Below are positions 10,436-23,610 of a stretch of 64,000 bases of DNA, piece after piece (positions within the stretch are counted from its first letter, which is position 1; the number at the start of each line of letters is the position of its first letter). Location of the stretch: positions 34,107 through 98,106 of the forward strand of contig FWCC01000372.1 of the NCBI GenBank assembly GCA_900169235.1, in the 5' to 3' direction. The notes under the pieces were generated by a model. The model searched no databases and was not told the DNA's origin. It saw only the letters and a list, made by a program, of their open reading frames with translations. Position numbers and translations under genes: made by a program. This DNA is from Zarea fungicola. Taxonomy: Eukaryota > Ascomycota > Sordariomycetes > Hypocreales > Cordycipitaceae.

Positions 10436-11802
10436 GGCTGGCTAGCTGTTTTTATTTTGTTTGACTCGGGTGGTACGGGAGAAAAGCGGCGACGGGGAAA
10501 AAGCAAAGCGATGCTCGCTCAAAGCGGCGGGTGCGGTTTTCGCATCTATCACAGTCGGCAGGGCCCAGTTCCGATCATTGTCCAGGCTCAAAAGCAATTT
10601 GAGAGAGAGGGAAAAGCTGACAACCAGGGCTGATCTCGAAGGGGGGGTTATTTTGCCCATGGTCAGCAAAAACGTGACTCCATGATGAGACGGTTCAGCT
10701 TAGTGGCGTGGGTACGTTGGGGGCCAAGCATGCCCGTTTTTGGTAGACCATTATCAGTTTGACGATCGTCTTACATTGGCATGTGGAATAATATTCCGTG
10801 TCACATTGTCAGTTCCAAGTGAGTAGTCGTCCGCGAGTGGCCAACATCGTAATCCGGGAGACATGCCCGAGATGACTTTTCCAATGCCACAGCAGGACGA
10901 GCAGCAGAAGAGTGTATACTGACAATTCGAGCTGAGAGGGCCATGGTCAGGGCGCTGTCAGCACGGCAATCTCTGTATCCACCCCCACTGGACCGAATCA
11001 TGCCATGGGTAGCGATTGAATGAAACTCCGTGAGGGTGGATAAGCCATAAGATAATAGGCTGGGGCCGGACGATGATAGCTAATGGCGCCATTAACCAAT
11101 TTTCATTCGCTTACGCTGAAGCCAATCTGTCAATACGAAATTAGTCGCGTCAGTTTGGCCTGTGCAGTGACCACCAAGCGCCACCATGCTCGGCGTTGAA
11201 TCTGGGTCAATTGCCAAGGCATTTTCATTGTCCAATGTCACCCAAAACCTCGACAGAATCGGCCTTGGCTGTCAAGACTTGGTTGCCCAAGCGCGCACGG
11301 CAAGAAACAGAGAAAAATAAAAGAGGACGTCGAAAGTAGCAAAATACTGCATGCGCTCAGGGTTGTTGGTCAACCCCAGCAAGCGACCGAGGTTCACCAA
11401 GTAAAATTTACGGACGTTTAATTAACTAGCAGCTGAGCTTGTATTTAAATTAATTAGCCCTGCATAATGCAAGGCAGAGTGACTTTTTTTTCTCCGACTC
11501 ATTCCATACCCACGGCAGCGTCTCAAACTGCAGGGTAAGCTCTTTTCGGACTGTACGCGAGAAAGTGCACAGCCTCGCATGCTTACATTACATTCCGCCA
11601 AGGATACAATTTGGCTGCCCTGCCAAATTTCATGTATTCTTGGCACGACAGATTGACATGAAACGCTAGAAACGATTTGGCAGTTTGTTATACAATGTCG
11701 ATTGGTTCCCTACATATTGCGCCCCTAACCCCGCGCCAAAGCAAGATTAAATAAGTTATAACTAATGAAAACCACAGTATCCAGACGCCGCCGCAGCAAC
11801 AT
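10436..11802. other. Intergenic, no gene seen
   Basis: 1.37 kb upstream of the permease start and downstream of the next minus-strand gene. Probable permease promoter. Short ORFs here lack family features and splice-supported extension. Confidence 0.55.
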
Positions 11803-13120
11803 CTAAATAGTCTTGAACATGACGAAACGAGAAATTGGTGCATCGGTATCACCCTTGTGATGTTCCACTCCGTTCGTGTTCCGGCCGCTCGCATCCCTCT
11901 GCTCCGGGAAAAACGTCTCGGCATCCTCACAATTGCCGAGATCCAACTTTATTAGCCGCAAGTTGTCGCCCCAGGTGCCAATATGCTGTGCCACATGTCC
12001 ATACTTGTCCTCACTCGAAAGATTTTCAGCACCATGACAGTCGCAGTTCTGGCAAAACCACTCGACAATGTCTTCCGGGATCGTAATCGCCAGGCGTCGA
12101 AGTTCCGGGAAGCTCGGAACCTTGATCGCGCTAAAGATGTCCTGTGTTTCCACTGTGTTAGCATTTTTTAATCATGTGCAAAGAATTTTTGGGGAAGGGG
12201 GGGGTTGATACATACATCGAATCTGTAGTCATACATTTCGACGAATCTCTGCGGATACTCGTAGTAGTCGACTCGATCCTGCGGTCTAAAAACCAACGGG
12301 CTCTCTTCCACATGCGTCATTGACAGCGTGTGAAGGTTCGGGAAAATGCTACAAATCACCTCTTGCGACTGGACATCGAGCCCGGGGAGATAATGATCCA
12401 CCCAGGTCTGGTAGGTGCCGGACGCCGTGTAAAAAACTTCGAGATGATTGAGCATTGTTCCGCTTGCGGGCTTCTGCAACTCACCTAAACGTCGCCCATA
12501 GCATGTAATGCGCAGGCACTCGAGAATGGCGAGGTCGCAATGCTTCAGCAAAGTCAGAGAAAGCTCGTCGCCACAGCACGCCGTAAGCTCGCGGAGGTGC
12601 CAGCGAGGTCGCGCCCGCAGCTCTTGGGCTAGGTCGCCGCCAAGGACGTCCCCATCGCCGGTGATGTGGATTTCGGACAGGCTCGGTATCAATTCAATGA
12701 TATCCAGAACCATGCGCCAGTGCAAATCCGGTCGGGGCGTCGTTGAGAGTCTGTCATCATCTGTCAGCTCTTCAATGGTCTTCGCGGCCGCTGGAGGCAA
12801 GAATACACGGAGAGAACTATGACCTTGTTAGCAAACTGCAAAATGTTATTAGGAGGGGGCGAATCTTACCGTTTCCCTTCGCACACGAAAGAAATAGTTG
12901 ACTTGATACCTTTGCTCGAAAGCTCCCGCAGCTCGGTCAAAGCATCAATCGTGACCTCGTCAGCGGCTGCGATTGCTGCGCCCACGGTGTTGGGTACGGC
13001 ATCAAGGCCATTGACCAACTTCAAAAGGCTGCATTGGGTCATGGCCGTGTTTTGCACGCCCTGGGCAGGTCGAAGGGTAGTGCTTGATACCATGATGGCT
13101 GTAAAGAGCAAGTCTTGCAA
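11803..13120 (-). CDS. Fungal hypothetical protein, F-box/LRR-like, three exons
   Basis: Exons 13120..12870, 12816..12216, 12141..11803 (396 aa). Introns are 12817..12869 (gtaaga, tttgctaac, catag) and 12142..12215 (gtatgt, tgctaac, acacag). Repeated hydrophobic strands of leucine-rich-repeat character occur: LIPSLSEIHITG, WHLRELTACCG, CDLAILECLRITC, LNHLEVFYT, FPNLHTLSMTH, FPELRRLAITIP, LRLIKLDLGNC. This is the pattern of fungal F-box-associated LRR proteins. No clear F-box is visible in the short first exon (VTIDALTELRELSS), so ubiquitin-ligase function is not claimed. Both joins keep frame, which supports the model. Confidence 0.65.
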
Positions 13121-13836
13121 AGGTAAGCAGGTTTTTTTTAATGTAGAGTTGAATAGAAGAAATTTAAGTTTCAGTTTTTTAAGACGGGTCGCATCTGTAT
13201 ATTTATTCTATTCGGAATGGGTTGGTTGCGACAGCAGGTGTCTTTCACCAGTGTTGTTGCCTTGACCCAGGAGGGTTGTCGGTGGTTGACGCACAGAATT
13301 GCTGCCATGGACAAGGAAGTGATGGACGAATATAAAAGAAGCAGCATTATAATCGGTAATCAAGTGCAATAATGTGTGTGAATATAACAAAGGTAAATGA
13401 AAAAATGCATCGCTGAGCGCCGTCAACGTTTCTTGATTGGATTACCCGCTACAAAAGGGTCTCACGAACAAAGAACTTGCCAACACTGGACACGCAGAAT
13501 ACCGAGAGAGGTTTAGTGGTAGGTTAGACAAATGAGAACTGAAAGAAATGAAAAAAATAAATAGAAAAAAATTATGTTCTTTCACGCTTGACAATTGAAC
13601 AGGACTGGTGCAGCACATCAAAACGTAGGGCAGCCCGTCGGCATGCGCTCTATTATGGACAGAAAAAATTCGGCAGTATTTGTCAAGTATGAAATTGAAT
13701 CCAGTAGCTTGTTGAGTTTGGGTATTAGGGATATCTCGCGCTACACTCTTGTGCAAGCTCGGCACTACACACAATCTGAACGCAACTAAAAGCGCTTCTT
13801 CAGATCTCTTGTCGCAGTTTTGCCGTAGCCAATAAT
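13121..13836. other. Intergenic, no gene seen
   Basis: About 0.7 kb between two minus-strand genes. It should contain the promoter of the LRR-like gene and the 3' region of the SDR. No other feature is supported. Confidence 0.5.
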
Positions 13837-14814
13837 TCATCCCGATTCTTCTGCCTTGACGAACGGCTCCGTACTCTTTTCGCAAAAGTCCCAGAACTTT
13901 GCCGCTAGCCCTGAGCCACCCTCTTCCTTACTCTTCAACCCCAGCGCGACATCTGATCGAAGTTTGCCAAACTGACCCCATGGTACAATATAACATCCGT
14001 TCTTATCCTGCCCAATATCGCTGGACCAGCCCGCGAAAAGCTCTGTATACGCACCATAAATGGCGTCGTGCTGCAGATAATGCTGCACCTTGGCCCGAAA
14101 GTCCTTGACGTGTCTGAGGAGGCCCGTTCGCAAACTCCCCGGGTTAAAGGAGACACTGAGAATGCCGTGCCGGCGGCCAAATTCCGACGCAAGATACACG
14201 TTGCCGACTTTGCTCTGGCAATAATCGGGGAGCGGGTCGCCGTGGACCTTGACCGAGCCATCCGCTTCATAGACAATGCCCCCAGGGGAAGGCGACAGCT
14301 CGGTCACGACGGAGCTGGCCCAGGTGACGCGCGATCCCTCGGTCGCCTTGAGGACGGGGACCAAAAGCTGCGAGAAGAGGAAATGGCCCAGGCAGTTTGT
14401 CGCAACCTGCAGCTCGAACCCTTGCGCACTCGTGCTACCCGCCGGGGGCATCATGACGCCCGCATTATTCGTGAGGACATCGAGCCGCGACTCGGCGGCC
14501 AGGAACTTTTCTGCGGCGCGCTTCACAGTGGGCAAGTCGGAAAAGTCGGCCTCGAGAAAATGCAGCGTGCCCTTGGAGTTGCCATATGTCTTTCGAATCT
14601 GCGCAATGGATGCAGTGGCCTTTTCCTCGCTCCGGCCAGCCACGTAGACCGTCGCGTTCTTGGCGTACAGAATCTTGGTGAGCTCTTCGCCCAAACCAGC
14701 GTAGCCGCCCGTGACGACATGGACCTTGCCCGTCTGGTCGGGGAGGTTCTTTTCGGTGAGCTTCGGCGCCGCAATGAAATGCGCCTGCTGGAATATGCGG
14801 ATTATGTGGGACAT
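13837..14814 (-). CDS. Short-chain dehydrogenase/reductase (retinol dehydrogenase/WWOX-like)
   Basis: A single exon of 325 aa. The cofactor motif is TGGYAGLGEEL (about residues 35-45), with VAGRSEEKA downstream (Arg favouring NADPH), LEADFSDL, the LTNNAGVM motif, the Ser in VTWASSVV and the catalytic YCQSK. It also has FNPGSLRTGL after the active site. It should reduce or oxidise a carbonyl/alcohol with NADP(H). The 3' end of the HR-PKS lies 1.1 kb upstream of this gene and both are on the minus strand, so it is a plausible tailoring enzyme for the polyketide, though it could be unrelated. The reading frame is intact. Confidence 0.82.
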   Translation of the reverse strand: MSHIIRIFQQAHFIAAPKLTEKNLPDQTGKVHVVTGGYAGLGEELTKILYAKNATVYVAGRSEEKATASIAQIRKTYGNSKGTLHFLEADFSDLPTVKRAAEKFLAAESRLDVLTNNAGVMMPPAGSTSAQGFELQVATNCLGHFLFSQLLVPVLKATEGSRVTWASSVVTELSPSPGGIVYEADGSVKVHGDPLPDYCQSKVGNVYLASEFGRRHGILSVSFNPGSLRTGLLRHVKDFRAKVQHYLQHDAIYGAYTELFAGWSSDIGQDKNGCYIVPWGQFGKLRSDVALGLKSKEEGGSGLAAKFWDFCEKSTEPFVKAEESG

Positions 14815-15900
14815 GGCGGCGATGGAAATATGGAAAATCAGATGAAGAGTCCAGTGTTGGATTATTCCGCCAACGTGGCGGGAACACGCACTTATATAAA
14901 AGCCATAAGCAGTAGAAAGAATGGTGTCTCAAGGTGGCTGACCGTATTCCGAAAATGGCAGATAATATAACTAGCCAAGTGGAACATCCCCCGCCGGCAA
15001 CTTGATGGCTCCGTATCCGCTGATTCCTGTTGGCTGCGGCTTTGGTAGCCACGCCAATTCTTTATTCAATGGGGACAAATTGTAGAGAACGGGACAAATT
15101 ATATAGAATATATATATATATAGATATATAGATATTATCTCCAAGAAACGGGCCAGAGGGTCCCACCTCAAATTAAATCTTCTAAAGAGTGGCTTCAAAG
15201 CGCTTTAAGGTTGGCTGTCCAGCGCTTTATGGTAGGCTGCTAGCTAAAAGCTACATGAACGTAATGGGGAGAGTTGAGTAACTGTTCTGGAAATATTAAA
15301 GCCGGCCTTATAGATACCGACTGCCAAGCTACGCCCCCAACACATTTCCGAACCGGCACTCGGGGAAGTCGGAGCAGAACCGCGGATTTGTACTCTGCTT
15401 GGTACGGCCCGGCACCCGATAGGCTTTTATTCTGCCCCCGGTTCGGAATTGCATATCTCCTGTTTGTTCCATTAGCCCCGAAAGTTGACTCCGAAGATAG
15501 AAAAACCCACATGCTGACAGAGCCCGCCCTTGCATGCTCGAGGCAATTCCATTAACTTTAAATTGTAACTAGTTGCCTAAATTAATTTCCGACTCGTACC
15601 CGCACCAACATCAAACCCAAAGTTGCCAGAAAGACAGGGCCGGCCGCGTCGCGACATGCGCGGGGGAGTCGATTCCTGGGATTAAGAAGGCAAACCAGAA
15701 ACCCCAGTCGTGCCATGGCGAGATTTGTATTGAGCTTTTTTCTGACCATGACTCGCCGAGGATACATATAGCCAATCCCGCAATGCAGACTAAATAGGAG
15801 AGAATATTTTCTGAGAACTATTAAACTAAAAACGTAAAACGTGCATGCTTGATATCATGCAAGAGCAAAATGTCTTGTCAACTGCAATTTTGTGTTTTCT
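14815..15900. other. Intergenic with (TA)n microsatellite, no gene seen
   Basis: 1.1 kb between the SDR start and the PKS stop. A ta/gata simple repeat lies at about 15107-15137. No coding feature is supported. Confidence 0.55.
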
Positions 15901-18900
15901 TTAGATCCCCCGCAGCCTTTCCAGTAGCTTTCTTGCCAACTCTATCAACGTACCACTTTGCATAATATCGAAAATAGTTGCAATCGGTGTCACATGCTGC
16001 TGCAGAAGAGCGCGGAGCTCAACAGCCACCAAGGAATCAACTCCAAAGCCCAATAAAAGGCCGTCTGGCTCAATTTGCGCTGCTGGCATGCCCGTGAGAG
16101 TCGATATCTGCTCAATGATGCGCTTAACCAGAGCAGCCGTCGCAGCATTGGAGTCGAGGCCTGAAATCTGCTCCTCTGTGGACAAGGTCTTGGGGCCCTG
16201 GCTCAACGGAGCGGTAGTGCCTAATCGCAACCGTTGAGAGCACGCAAACTTGGGCTCTTCACGCCATCCTATGTTCTCTGAACTCATCCATGGCTCGATA
16301 CCAGTCACCATCTGTGGATGCATAGGATTCGTGATGGCCAGTTCCACAAAATGCAGCAGATCGGACCGCTTCTGGTAGCGGCAGCCCAGCTTGTGCAGGC
16401 GCGCACCAACACCGCTTCGCCAGGCCAGGCCGAGCTCTGGAACACTGCCAATGTTAATCGAGACAGCAGGCAGTCCTTTGCTTACACGCCGCTGTGCCAG
16501 CGCATCCTGGTATGCTCCAGCCGCAGTATAGTTGGCTTGGCCAACGTTGCCCACCACCGCCGTCAGCGAAGATAGGAAGATGAAAAAGTCCAGCTCTCCG
16601 ACTTGTTGAAACAAGTCATCCAGATTTCTGGAGCCTCGCGCTTTTACTCGTAGAACCGTCTGCCACTGCTCTGCCGTCATGTTGGAGAAGAGGGAGTCCT
16701 GCAGGACCGCTGCGGCTTGGACGATGCCGCGAATGTTGCCACACTGCTTCACTAGCAGTTCGAGTTCTTGTTTTTTTGAGACGTCGCAATTCTTAACCAC
16801 AAGCTCCGTACCTAGATCTGTAAACTGGGCCTGAATATCACTTGTCGACTGCGTCTCCGCCGATCGTGAGATCATGACAATCCTGCCAGCGCCGCAGCGA
16901 GCAAGGTACAAGGCCGTTTCCAGACCCAACCCGCCGAGACCACCAACAACCAGATACGTGCCAGACGCCTTTAACCGCGGCTTGAGGACAGATGGGAGTA
17001 CCTGGAAGAAGATTAGCTATTGTGCTGTTGAGAATGTTGATTGCAAATGTACCTTTATAGTGTCGTTCCCGCTTACTTCAACCATCCGCCTTTCACTGTG
17101 GTCCCCTCGCCGAATAGGGTCGAATGCATTTGTCAATTTTGGTAAAACAAAACTACGAACTGCAGTTGACATGTATGGCAGCACAAGCCCTGAGTGTAAA
17201 TGCCGCAGAACTTCTCCAGTCCGCCGCAATATGGACTCTTGTTTTGCAAGCTTGAGTCTGCCAATGTCGACAGCAATGTGCGAAAAGCATAAGGAGGGGC
17301 CGCTAGAAGGTGCCACATCACTGCCCTCCAATGAAGTCACTTGCACGAAACTCCCAAATGGAGATAGGAGAAACGCTGTTGGCACAATTCCTGCAACCGT
17401 TGAGTAGATGGAGCAGTCAACAATGACGTCCGGGACGGGGCCGTCTGGTAGCTGCGTGTGAAGATTAGAGCTGTTGCTGCCTTCAAAGATGATGATTCGA
17501 TCCGTCAACTCTGGATACATGGCCCGCAACTCCTCTTTTTGCGCAGCTGATGCAACCAGCGCAAGGACTCTCTTCGCGGTGGCAATATGCAAGCTCATAC
17601 CCAGCATGGCATGCCCCAAGGCACTATTAGCGCCATTGATCAAAATTGACTTATTATTACTGCCACTCACGCCACACACTTCCTCCAAGAGACACCATGC
17701 AGTGGCCAGGTCGGTGGCCAGCAAGGACCTTTGCTTGGCATCCGCATGTGATAAAAAGTCTGCCGGCAGAACAGAAGCAGAATTCCAGCTCACCTGGATT
17801 CTGTTGGTCCACGCTTCTCCTGGCGCAAGGACCACAACTGTATCCCCCACGTTGCAGGAATCTGGAACGTTGCTTCCAACGCGCGAAACAACACCAACAA
17901 GTGACAAGGAGCGATCATTTTGCTTGGCCAGCGTGCTGCCTGGTAGGTCCCAAGCATTTGCAGGAAAGACGCTGGGCGTGACTTCGATGAATGAGGGTTG
18001 CAACTCGTCAGCTAGGGTCTCCTCCCAAAATGAGAAAGGCTCACCGCCCTGCCATTTCATCTTCAACTGGCACGCGGAGCTGAGCTTCATGTCCCGAGGT
18101 ATAGGCAGCCCGCGCAGCCCGGACAGTTCTTTGTTTAGCTCCGTGCTTGCTGCCATGCGAGGAATCCAGCACTGTCTGCCTCTTCGCCAGAACTCATATT
18201 CCTTGTGCGGTGAGGCCGGGGCAGAGGCCATTGAAGAAGAGAACACGTTACAGATGCTGTCTATTGAGGCGTTATCCCAACTCTGTAGGTCAATGTCTAG
18301 AGACACGAGGGTTTTCATCCGCTCCTCCAGCCGGAGTGTTCTCAGCAGTCCTTGCACCAGCGGTGATGGAGCTGGTATATCCATCGCGTCTTCTTCAACA
18401 AAATTACGCTTCGTAATCCACAGGAGATGGTTGGATGCTTGGATTGTCTGTTGAAGAGCTGACAGAGTATCTTGGGTCAAGTTCCATAGGAACTCTTCAC
18501 CGTCCGTGGCAAGTATAATAACTGCCTTTCCACATAACTGGTCTGAGCCCAGAATACCATGCGACACTATTGTTCCAGTTGCTTCTGCAAGAGAGTTGGC
18601 GAGGTGTTCAACATATGTCGCAGACAATGGTGTATGCCCTGGCAGCTGGACCAATGCGGTCTCAGCCGGGAAGTCATGTGGCCCACGGGAAACTGCCAGC
18701 TTTGCGACTGTGACCGAATAAGGGGCAACTCGGCCATTTGCCTCCTGGATCTGCATGTAAAATCCAGCTTCTTGGAGAAGTGCAAAATGCGCCTCCTTTC
18801 TCGTAAGCGTTGCGCATTCTGATGTGTCCTTGGGCGCTGGCCACTCTGGTCCTTGGGATGTAGTTTCCATCAGTTGCAGCATACCACTTGGCTTCATGAC

Positions 18901-21900
18901 CTTTCGAATATGTTTTAGCGCTGTCAAGGGGTCTGGAAGTGACGATAATACATTTCCAACTACCACCAAGTCAAACTCTTCCTCATTAAAGCCTTGATTG
19001 AGCGGGTCGTCATTGATATCGAGTGTCTGGAACACCATCGTTGGGCTGTGTTGATGAAACCGTTCCTTTGCGAATGGAAAGAAATCACACAATGCGTCGG
19101 TAAAGACGTACTGGATAGTGGCTGTGCAAGAAGGGCTTCCTCGTTGCAAGCCGTGCAGGATGGCGGCTGTCGTTGCGCCAAAGCCGGCGCCAATTTCCAG
19201 AACTCTGCAGTGGGGCAGTTTATGAGAAAATAATTCTGCCAGACCTTGAAGAGTCTCTCTTAGATTGTAGTGATTCAAAATATCTTCATACTGCTCCCGC
19301 ATCAGAATGTGCTGCTGCATGCTGTACTGACCCGCAACCGTTTCATCTGGACAAGGTTGGTTCGAGGACAGAGGGTATCCCTGAAGTGGCCTCAAATTAA
19401 GGACCGCTGCGCAGTCTTCCTGTCGTAGAGATTCAATATCAGGTCGCCATACTGGCTGCAAAAGCAGGCTGTTGTCAAATTCGTCTTCCGCTTCGGAAGA
19501 AATAGGCGATAGCGACTGAATCCTGACTGTCTCGGCTCTCAACACAACCCGCCCCGTCAAAGAGTCGCAGACGGTGAGCGAGAACTCAAAACTTGTTCTT
19601 TCTACCTTCGCAATTGTACAGTCCACATCCAATATGGACAAGGATGGCAGCTCTGCTGTGCAGTCAATGAAAACATTGTTCATGTGCCGCAAAACGCAGA
19701 CACCCATTTGCTCCAGCGCCGCGTCAGGAACGGCAGCCCATGCCACCTGAAAGCACGAGTCAAGCACGGATGGGTGAAACCAGGCGTCACCAGCTCCATG
19801 ATACGCTGCCAAAGGCACGTTGTCGGGAACGGTGATGCTCGCTACAGCGCGACCATGTCCAGTGGACTTGAGTTTGGATATATTTTGGAATGATTTGCCA
19901 AGGGTTGGTCCATACTCGGCAAAGCAAGCATAAAAGTGTTTGGGATCGACATCGATAAGATCCATATTTCGTCGATGACAAGTTTCAGGTTTGATTGGTA
20001 TACCGGTCGCAATGAGAGCCTGTCCAGTGCAATGCTTGGTCCACGTTCCTTCTCTGCTACGGGAGAAGATGCTAAACTTTCTCTCGTTTTCCGCATGCTC
20101 TCTCTGGCCTGTCAGCATCAGCTGCGTTTCAATGCCATGCTCGTGACTAGGCACTACGATGGCAGTGGACATGTCCACGTCTTCCAAGGTGTACATGCCC
20201 TGGTTCTGCTTGGCAGTTTTGTCACTAGCGAGATCAAGCTGTCTGCACGCCTCGATGACGGCAATTCCAAACGCAACACCGGGCAATAGAACCTGTGACT
20301 GCACAGCATGATCCTGCAACCATGCGATATCAGTCAGACGCATCAGGTTGCGCCAGATGGTCTGGCTTGGGTTGATGGCCGGCATCACGACTCCAAGAAG
20401 GTCATGCGGGCCGTGTTTTCTATGAAGTGTTTCGGTCATGATGGAGGACTCGGCCCAGTACTCGACTGAATGATTCCACTCGTAATGGGGAAGGTTGCCC
20501 ACAACATGAGGCCGATGATCATCTCTTACCTTTGTCCGATGCTGGGGAGCTGATTTGGGAAAGTTTATGGCGGTGAAATTGATAGGGTAACCTTGGCAGA
20601 ACAGCCTTCCTGCCATTTCCATCATAGTCTGAACTGAACCAGTGTCTCGTGCCAAGCATGAATCGATCATTACTTCCTGCTCCACCCGTTCCGCCGTCAT
20701 GGCGTCTTGTCGTAGAATTTGGCGGATAATACCCTGCAGCGCGCCATGCGGCCCAATTTCCAGGAAAGAATGAAGCCGTCGGGTTGTCTCAGGATGTGAT
20801 TGCAAGCTCGCCATCGCCGAGGAGAATAATACTGGCTGTGTCATGTTCGCAACCCAGTGACACGGATCTCTCAGCTCGGCAGTGTCCTGCACTAACTTGC
20901 CTGTAACCGGAGACGCAAAGGGAACTTTTAGCCGGCCCGAGGCTTGCTCAACCAAACATTGTCTCAGCTCCGCCTCGTAACCAGAAGCCAGAGGCTTCAT
21001 AAACTGTGAGTGGTAGGCAGCGGGGACACGAAGCCTCCTGAAGAAGACGTTTTTCTCGGCCGCGACTACTGCCAGCTGTTCGATGGATGACGTACTTCCT
21101 GACACTGTGACGTTGGATGGACTATTGATGCAGGCAACGGTGATGGCATCGACGGTTTCAGTCTGCTTGAGAAGCTCCATTGCTGCCTCATACCCAATAC
21201 CCAGCGCGGCCATTGCACCGGAGAGAACGCCAGACTCAATGGCATCAGAGGTGATTCGCCCTCGGAAGTACGCAACAGCGACGGCCTCGTGCAGGGTCAA
21301 CGCCCCAGCCGTGTACGCAGCTGCAATTTCTCCACTGGAGTGCCCAGTCGTTGCTGCTGGGTAAATTCCCCAGGAAGCAAGCAAATTGACCAGAGATATC
21401 TGAAGAATTACAGTGACTGGGAAGCTCAAGTAGGGTTGATCAAGTTGGCTAGCCATCTTGGATTTGGATAATTCATCTGGGGCAATGTTAGCCGCAAATC
21501 ATGCCCACCACAGCCGACTAGGGACTTACCACGAACACGCCAAGATGCACCGAGCGCAGCCAGATGGAGGTCCGCCTCGTCAACACACTTGGCAAACGCA
21601 GGGTAGGCGTCAATAAGCTCATATCCCATCCTCGCCCACTGCGCTCCTTGTCCAGTGAAGACAAACCCGATCTCGGGTTTCTTCATGGTAGCAGGCGTTC
21701 GCTTGATAGCTGAACGGGCATTCTGCAGCTCTTGTAGTATCTGATCTACAGAGTCGGCAACAAAGCTGACCCTGGAGCTGAAGTGGGTTCGTCTCTCAGT
21801 CAAGGTATATGCCAAGTTTTGTACGTCCGTATCAGGCTCGGCCTTTTGCAAGTACTGAGGTAGAGCCTTGTCCAGGTATGCTTCCAACCCTTGTCTGCCT

Positions 21901-23610
21901 TTATTAGTGATGGCGAATAGGTATTTCGATTTGACCGTTTCTGCTCCCATGGTGTGGCCACCGGTATCGAGGATTTTGTCTTGTGATTCTTCACAAATTC
22001 CGATAAGGCTCCCATTATTCCTCTGATGAATGCCATTTCGCTTCGTGCGACCTATTATAGCCCCATGAATGGAACCATTTTCATCTTCTCTGGAGCCGAA
22101 AAAGCTTCGCGGACACTCCAAAATGGCGTGTGTATTGCTCCCACCTACACCAAAGTTTGCTATTGATGCTCTGCGAGGCATCCCCTTGGGCCACTCTGTG
22201 ATTTTTTTGGGGAGCTTGCCGAAATTAGTAATTCTCTTTTACATCAACAAGGCCTTTTACGTACCGTAATATTCAGTGCCTCAAAGTCGATTTGTGGGTT
22301 GGGCTTGTCAAATATTGCAAGCGGGGGAATAGCCTCCTCCTCAAACATCTTGACCACCTTGGCAATGGCTGCAATACCACTGGCTGCTTCCGCGTGGCCA
22401 ATATTTGATTTGATTGAGCCGACGATAACTGGCTGATCAGCCGGGCGAGCTGCTCCAAAGACGTTGCCAATAGCAGAAGCTTCTGTCTTGTCTCCCGTAA
22501 GGGTACCTGTGCCGTGCGCTTCCACGTACGGTGTATCCTTGACATCTATTCCAGCACTCTCATAACACTGCCGAATAAGCTCCTCCTGCGCTGTTTGTGA
22601 TGGTGACGATATTGTCGGCGTCTTGCCATCTTGATTCATCGCAGTTCCATGGATAACAGCCCTAATTGGATCGCCACTGCGAATCGCAGCATCCAAAGGC
22701 TTTACAATCAGGCACCCAACTCCTTCACCACGCCCATAGCCACCCGCGCGCGAGTCAAAGCTATACGATTTGCCAGAGGCTGCAAGAAACCCCAATGTGG
22801 ACAAGCCGATGGCTGCACCGGGATGTAGTAAAAGATTGGTGCCTCCAACCACGGCCATGTCCGCGTCACCAGATTGGAGCGTCTGGCAAGCAACATGCAA
22901 GGCGGCCATTGCTGTTGAGCAGGCGGTGTCGACAGTAATGCTTGGCCCTCGAAGGTCAAAAAAGTGCGAAATTCGATTGGCTATCATGGTTGGCCCGTTG
23001 CCCGTGGCAGCATAGCGTGGGAGGTTGTCAACATCCATCATGAGGATGTCGTTGTAATCATGGAAAAGTGCGCCGGCAAAGACTGCCGTGCGTGATCCTG
23101 CAACGGATTCCATAGGTAGACCAGCTGCATTCCATTAGCACCCTTACTTGCATCCTTGTTTGAACAACACACCTGATTCAAATGCTTCAAAAGCTGTTTC
23201 CAGCAGCATTCGAACTTGAGGATCCATGGACTAACGTATTATTTGTAAATAGCCTTGTTCAAATGTTTTGTCAATTACTTACACGCGCCATTTCGGCAGA
23301 CATGTTGAAAAACGATGCATCAAAGTGTGCGACATTTTCATTCAGAAACTGTGCACCACTGCTGTGAAACTATTCATTGCTCACGCATTAGTTCGGGTAG
23401 TCGCCTCTAGTGTGTATGTCTTCTAACCGTGCCAAGGCGCTCAACTTTACCATCATGGAAAGCGGCTTCATTTAGACGGGACTTTGGCCATGGCGACCAA
23501 GTGTTTCTGGCATTCACTGCTAGGTTCCACAGACCGTCGGGTGAGTCTGCATCACCTGGGAAGCGGCAGCCAAGCCCGATAATGGCAAATGGGATCGATT
23601 TCGCGCTCAT
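15901..23610 (-). CDS. Highly reducing type I polyketide synthase (KS-AT-DH-MT-ER-KR-ACP), seven exons
   Basis: Exons 23610..23428, 23369..23283, 23230..23173, 23124..22265, 22214..21530, 21476..17053, 17001..15901 give 2465 aa; all six introns (48-58 nt) join in phase. KS: DTACSTAM Cys178, EAHGTGT His313, NIGHAEA His353. AT: FTGQGAQW and GHSSGE (Ser671). DH: LQDHAVQSQVLLPG His1014 and VLDSCFQ Asp1197. C-methyltransferase: VLEIGAGFGATT (about 1383). ER: about 1770-2070, but the NADPH loop reads NGANSALG instead of GGVGQ. KR: VVGGLGGLG and GQANY (Tyr2257). ACP: GFGVDSLVAVELR (Ser2422). It ends at the ACP with no thioesterase or acyltransferase. It should build a methylated, partly reduced polyketide chain in the cytosol. 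The ER is probably inactive; release must be by another enzyme. Confidence 0.93.

Noticed and set aside
14068..14970. 300-codon plus-strand ORF
   Set aside because: Antisense to the intact SDR at 13837-14814; no motifs of its own.
15901..23610. Reading the PKS as several separate genes
   Set aside because: Each break is a 48-58 nt intron with GT-AG ends that restores frame and continues family motifs.
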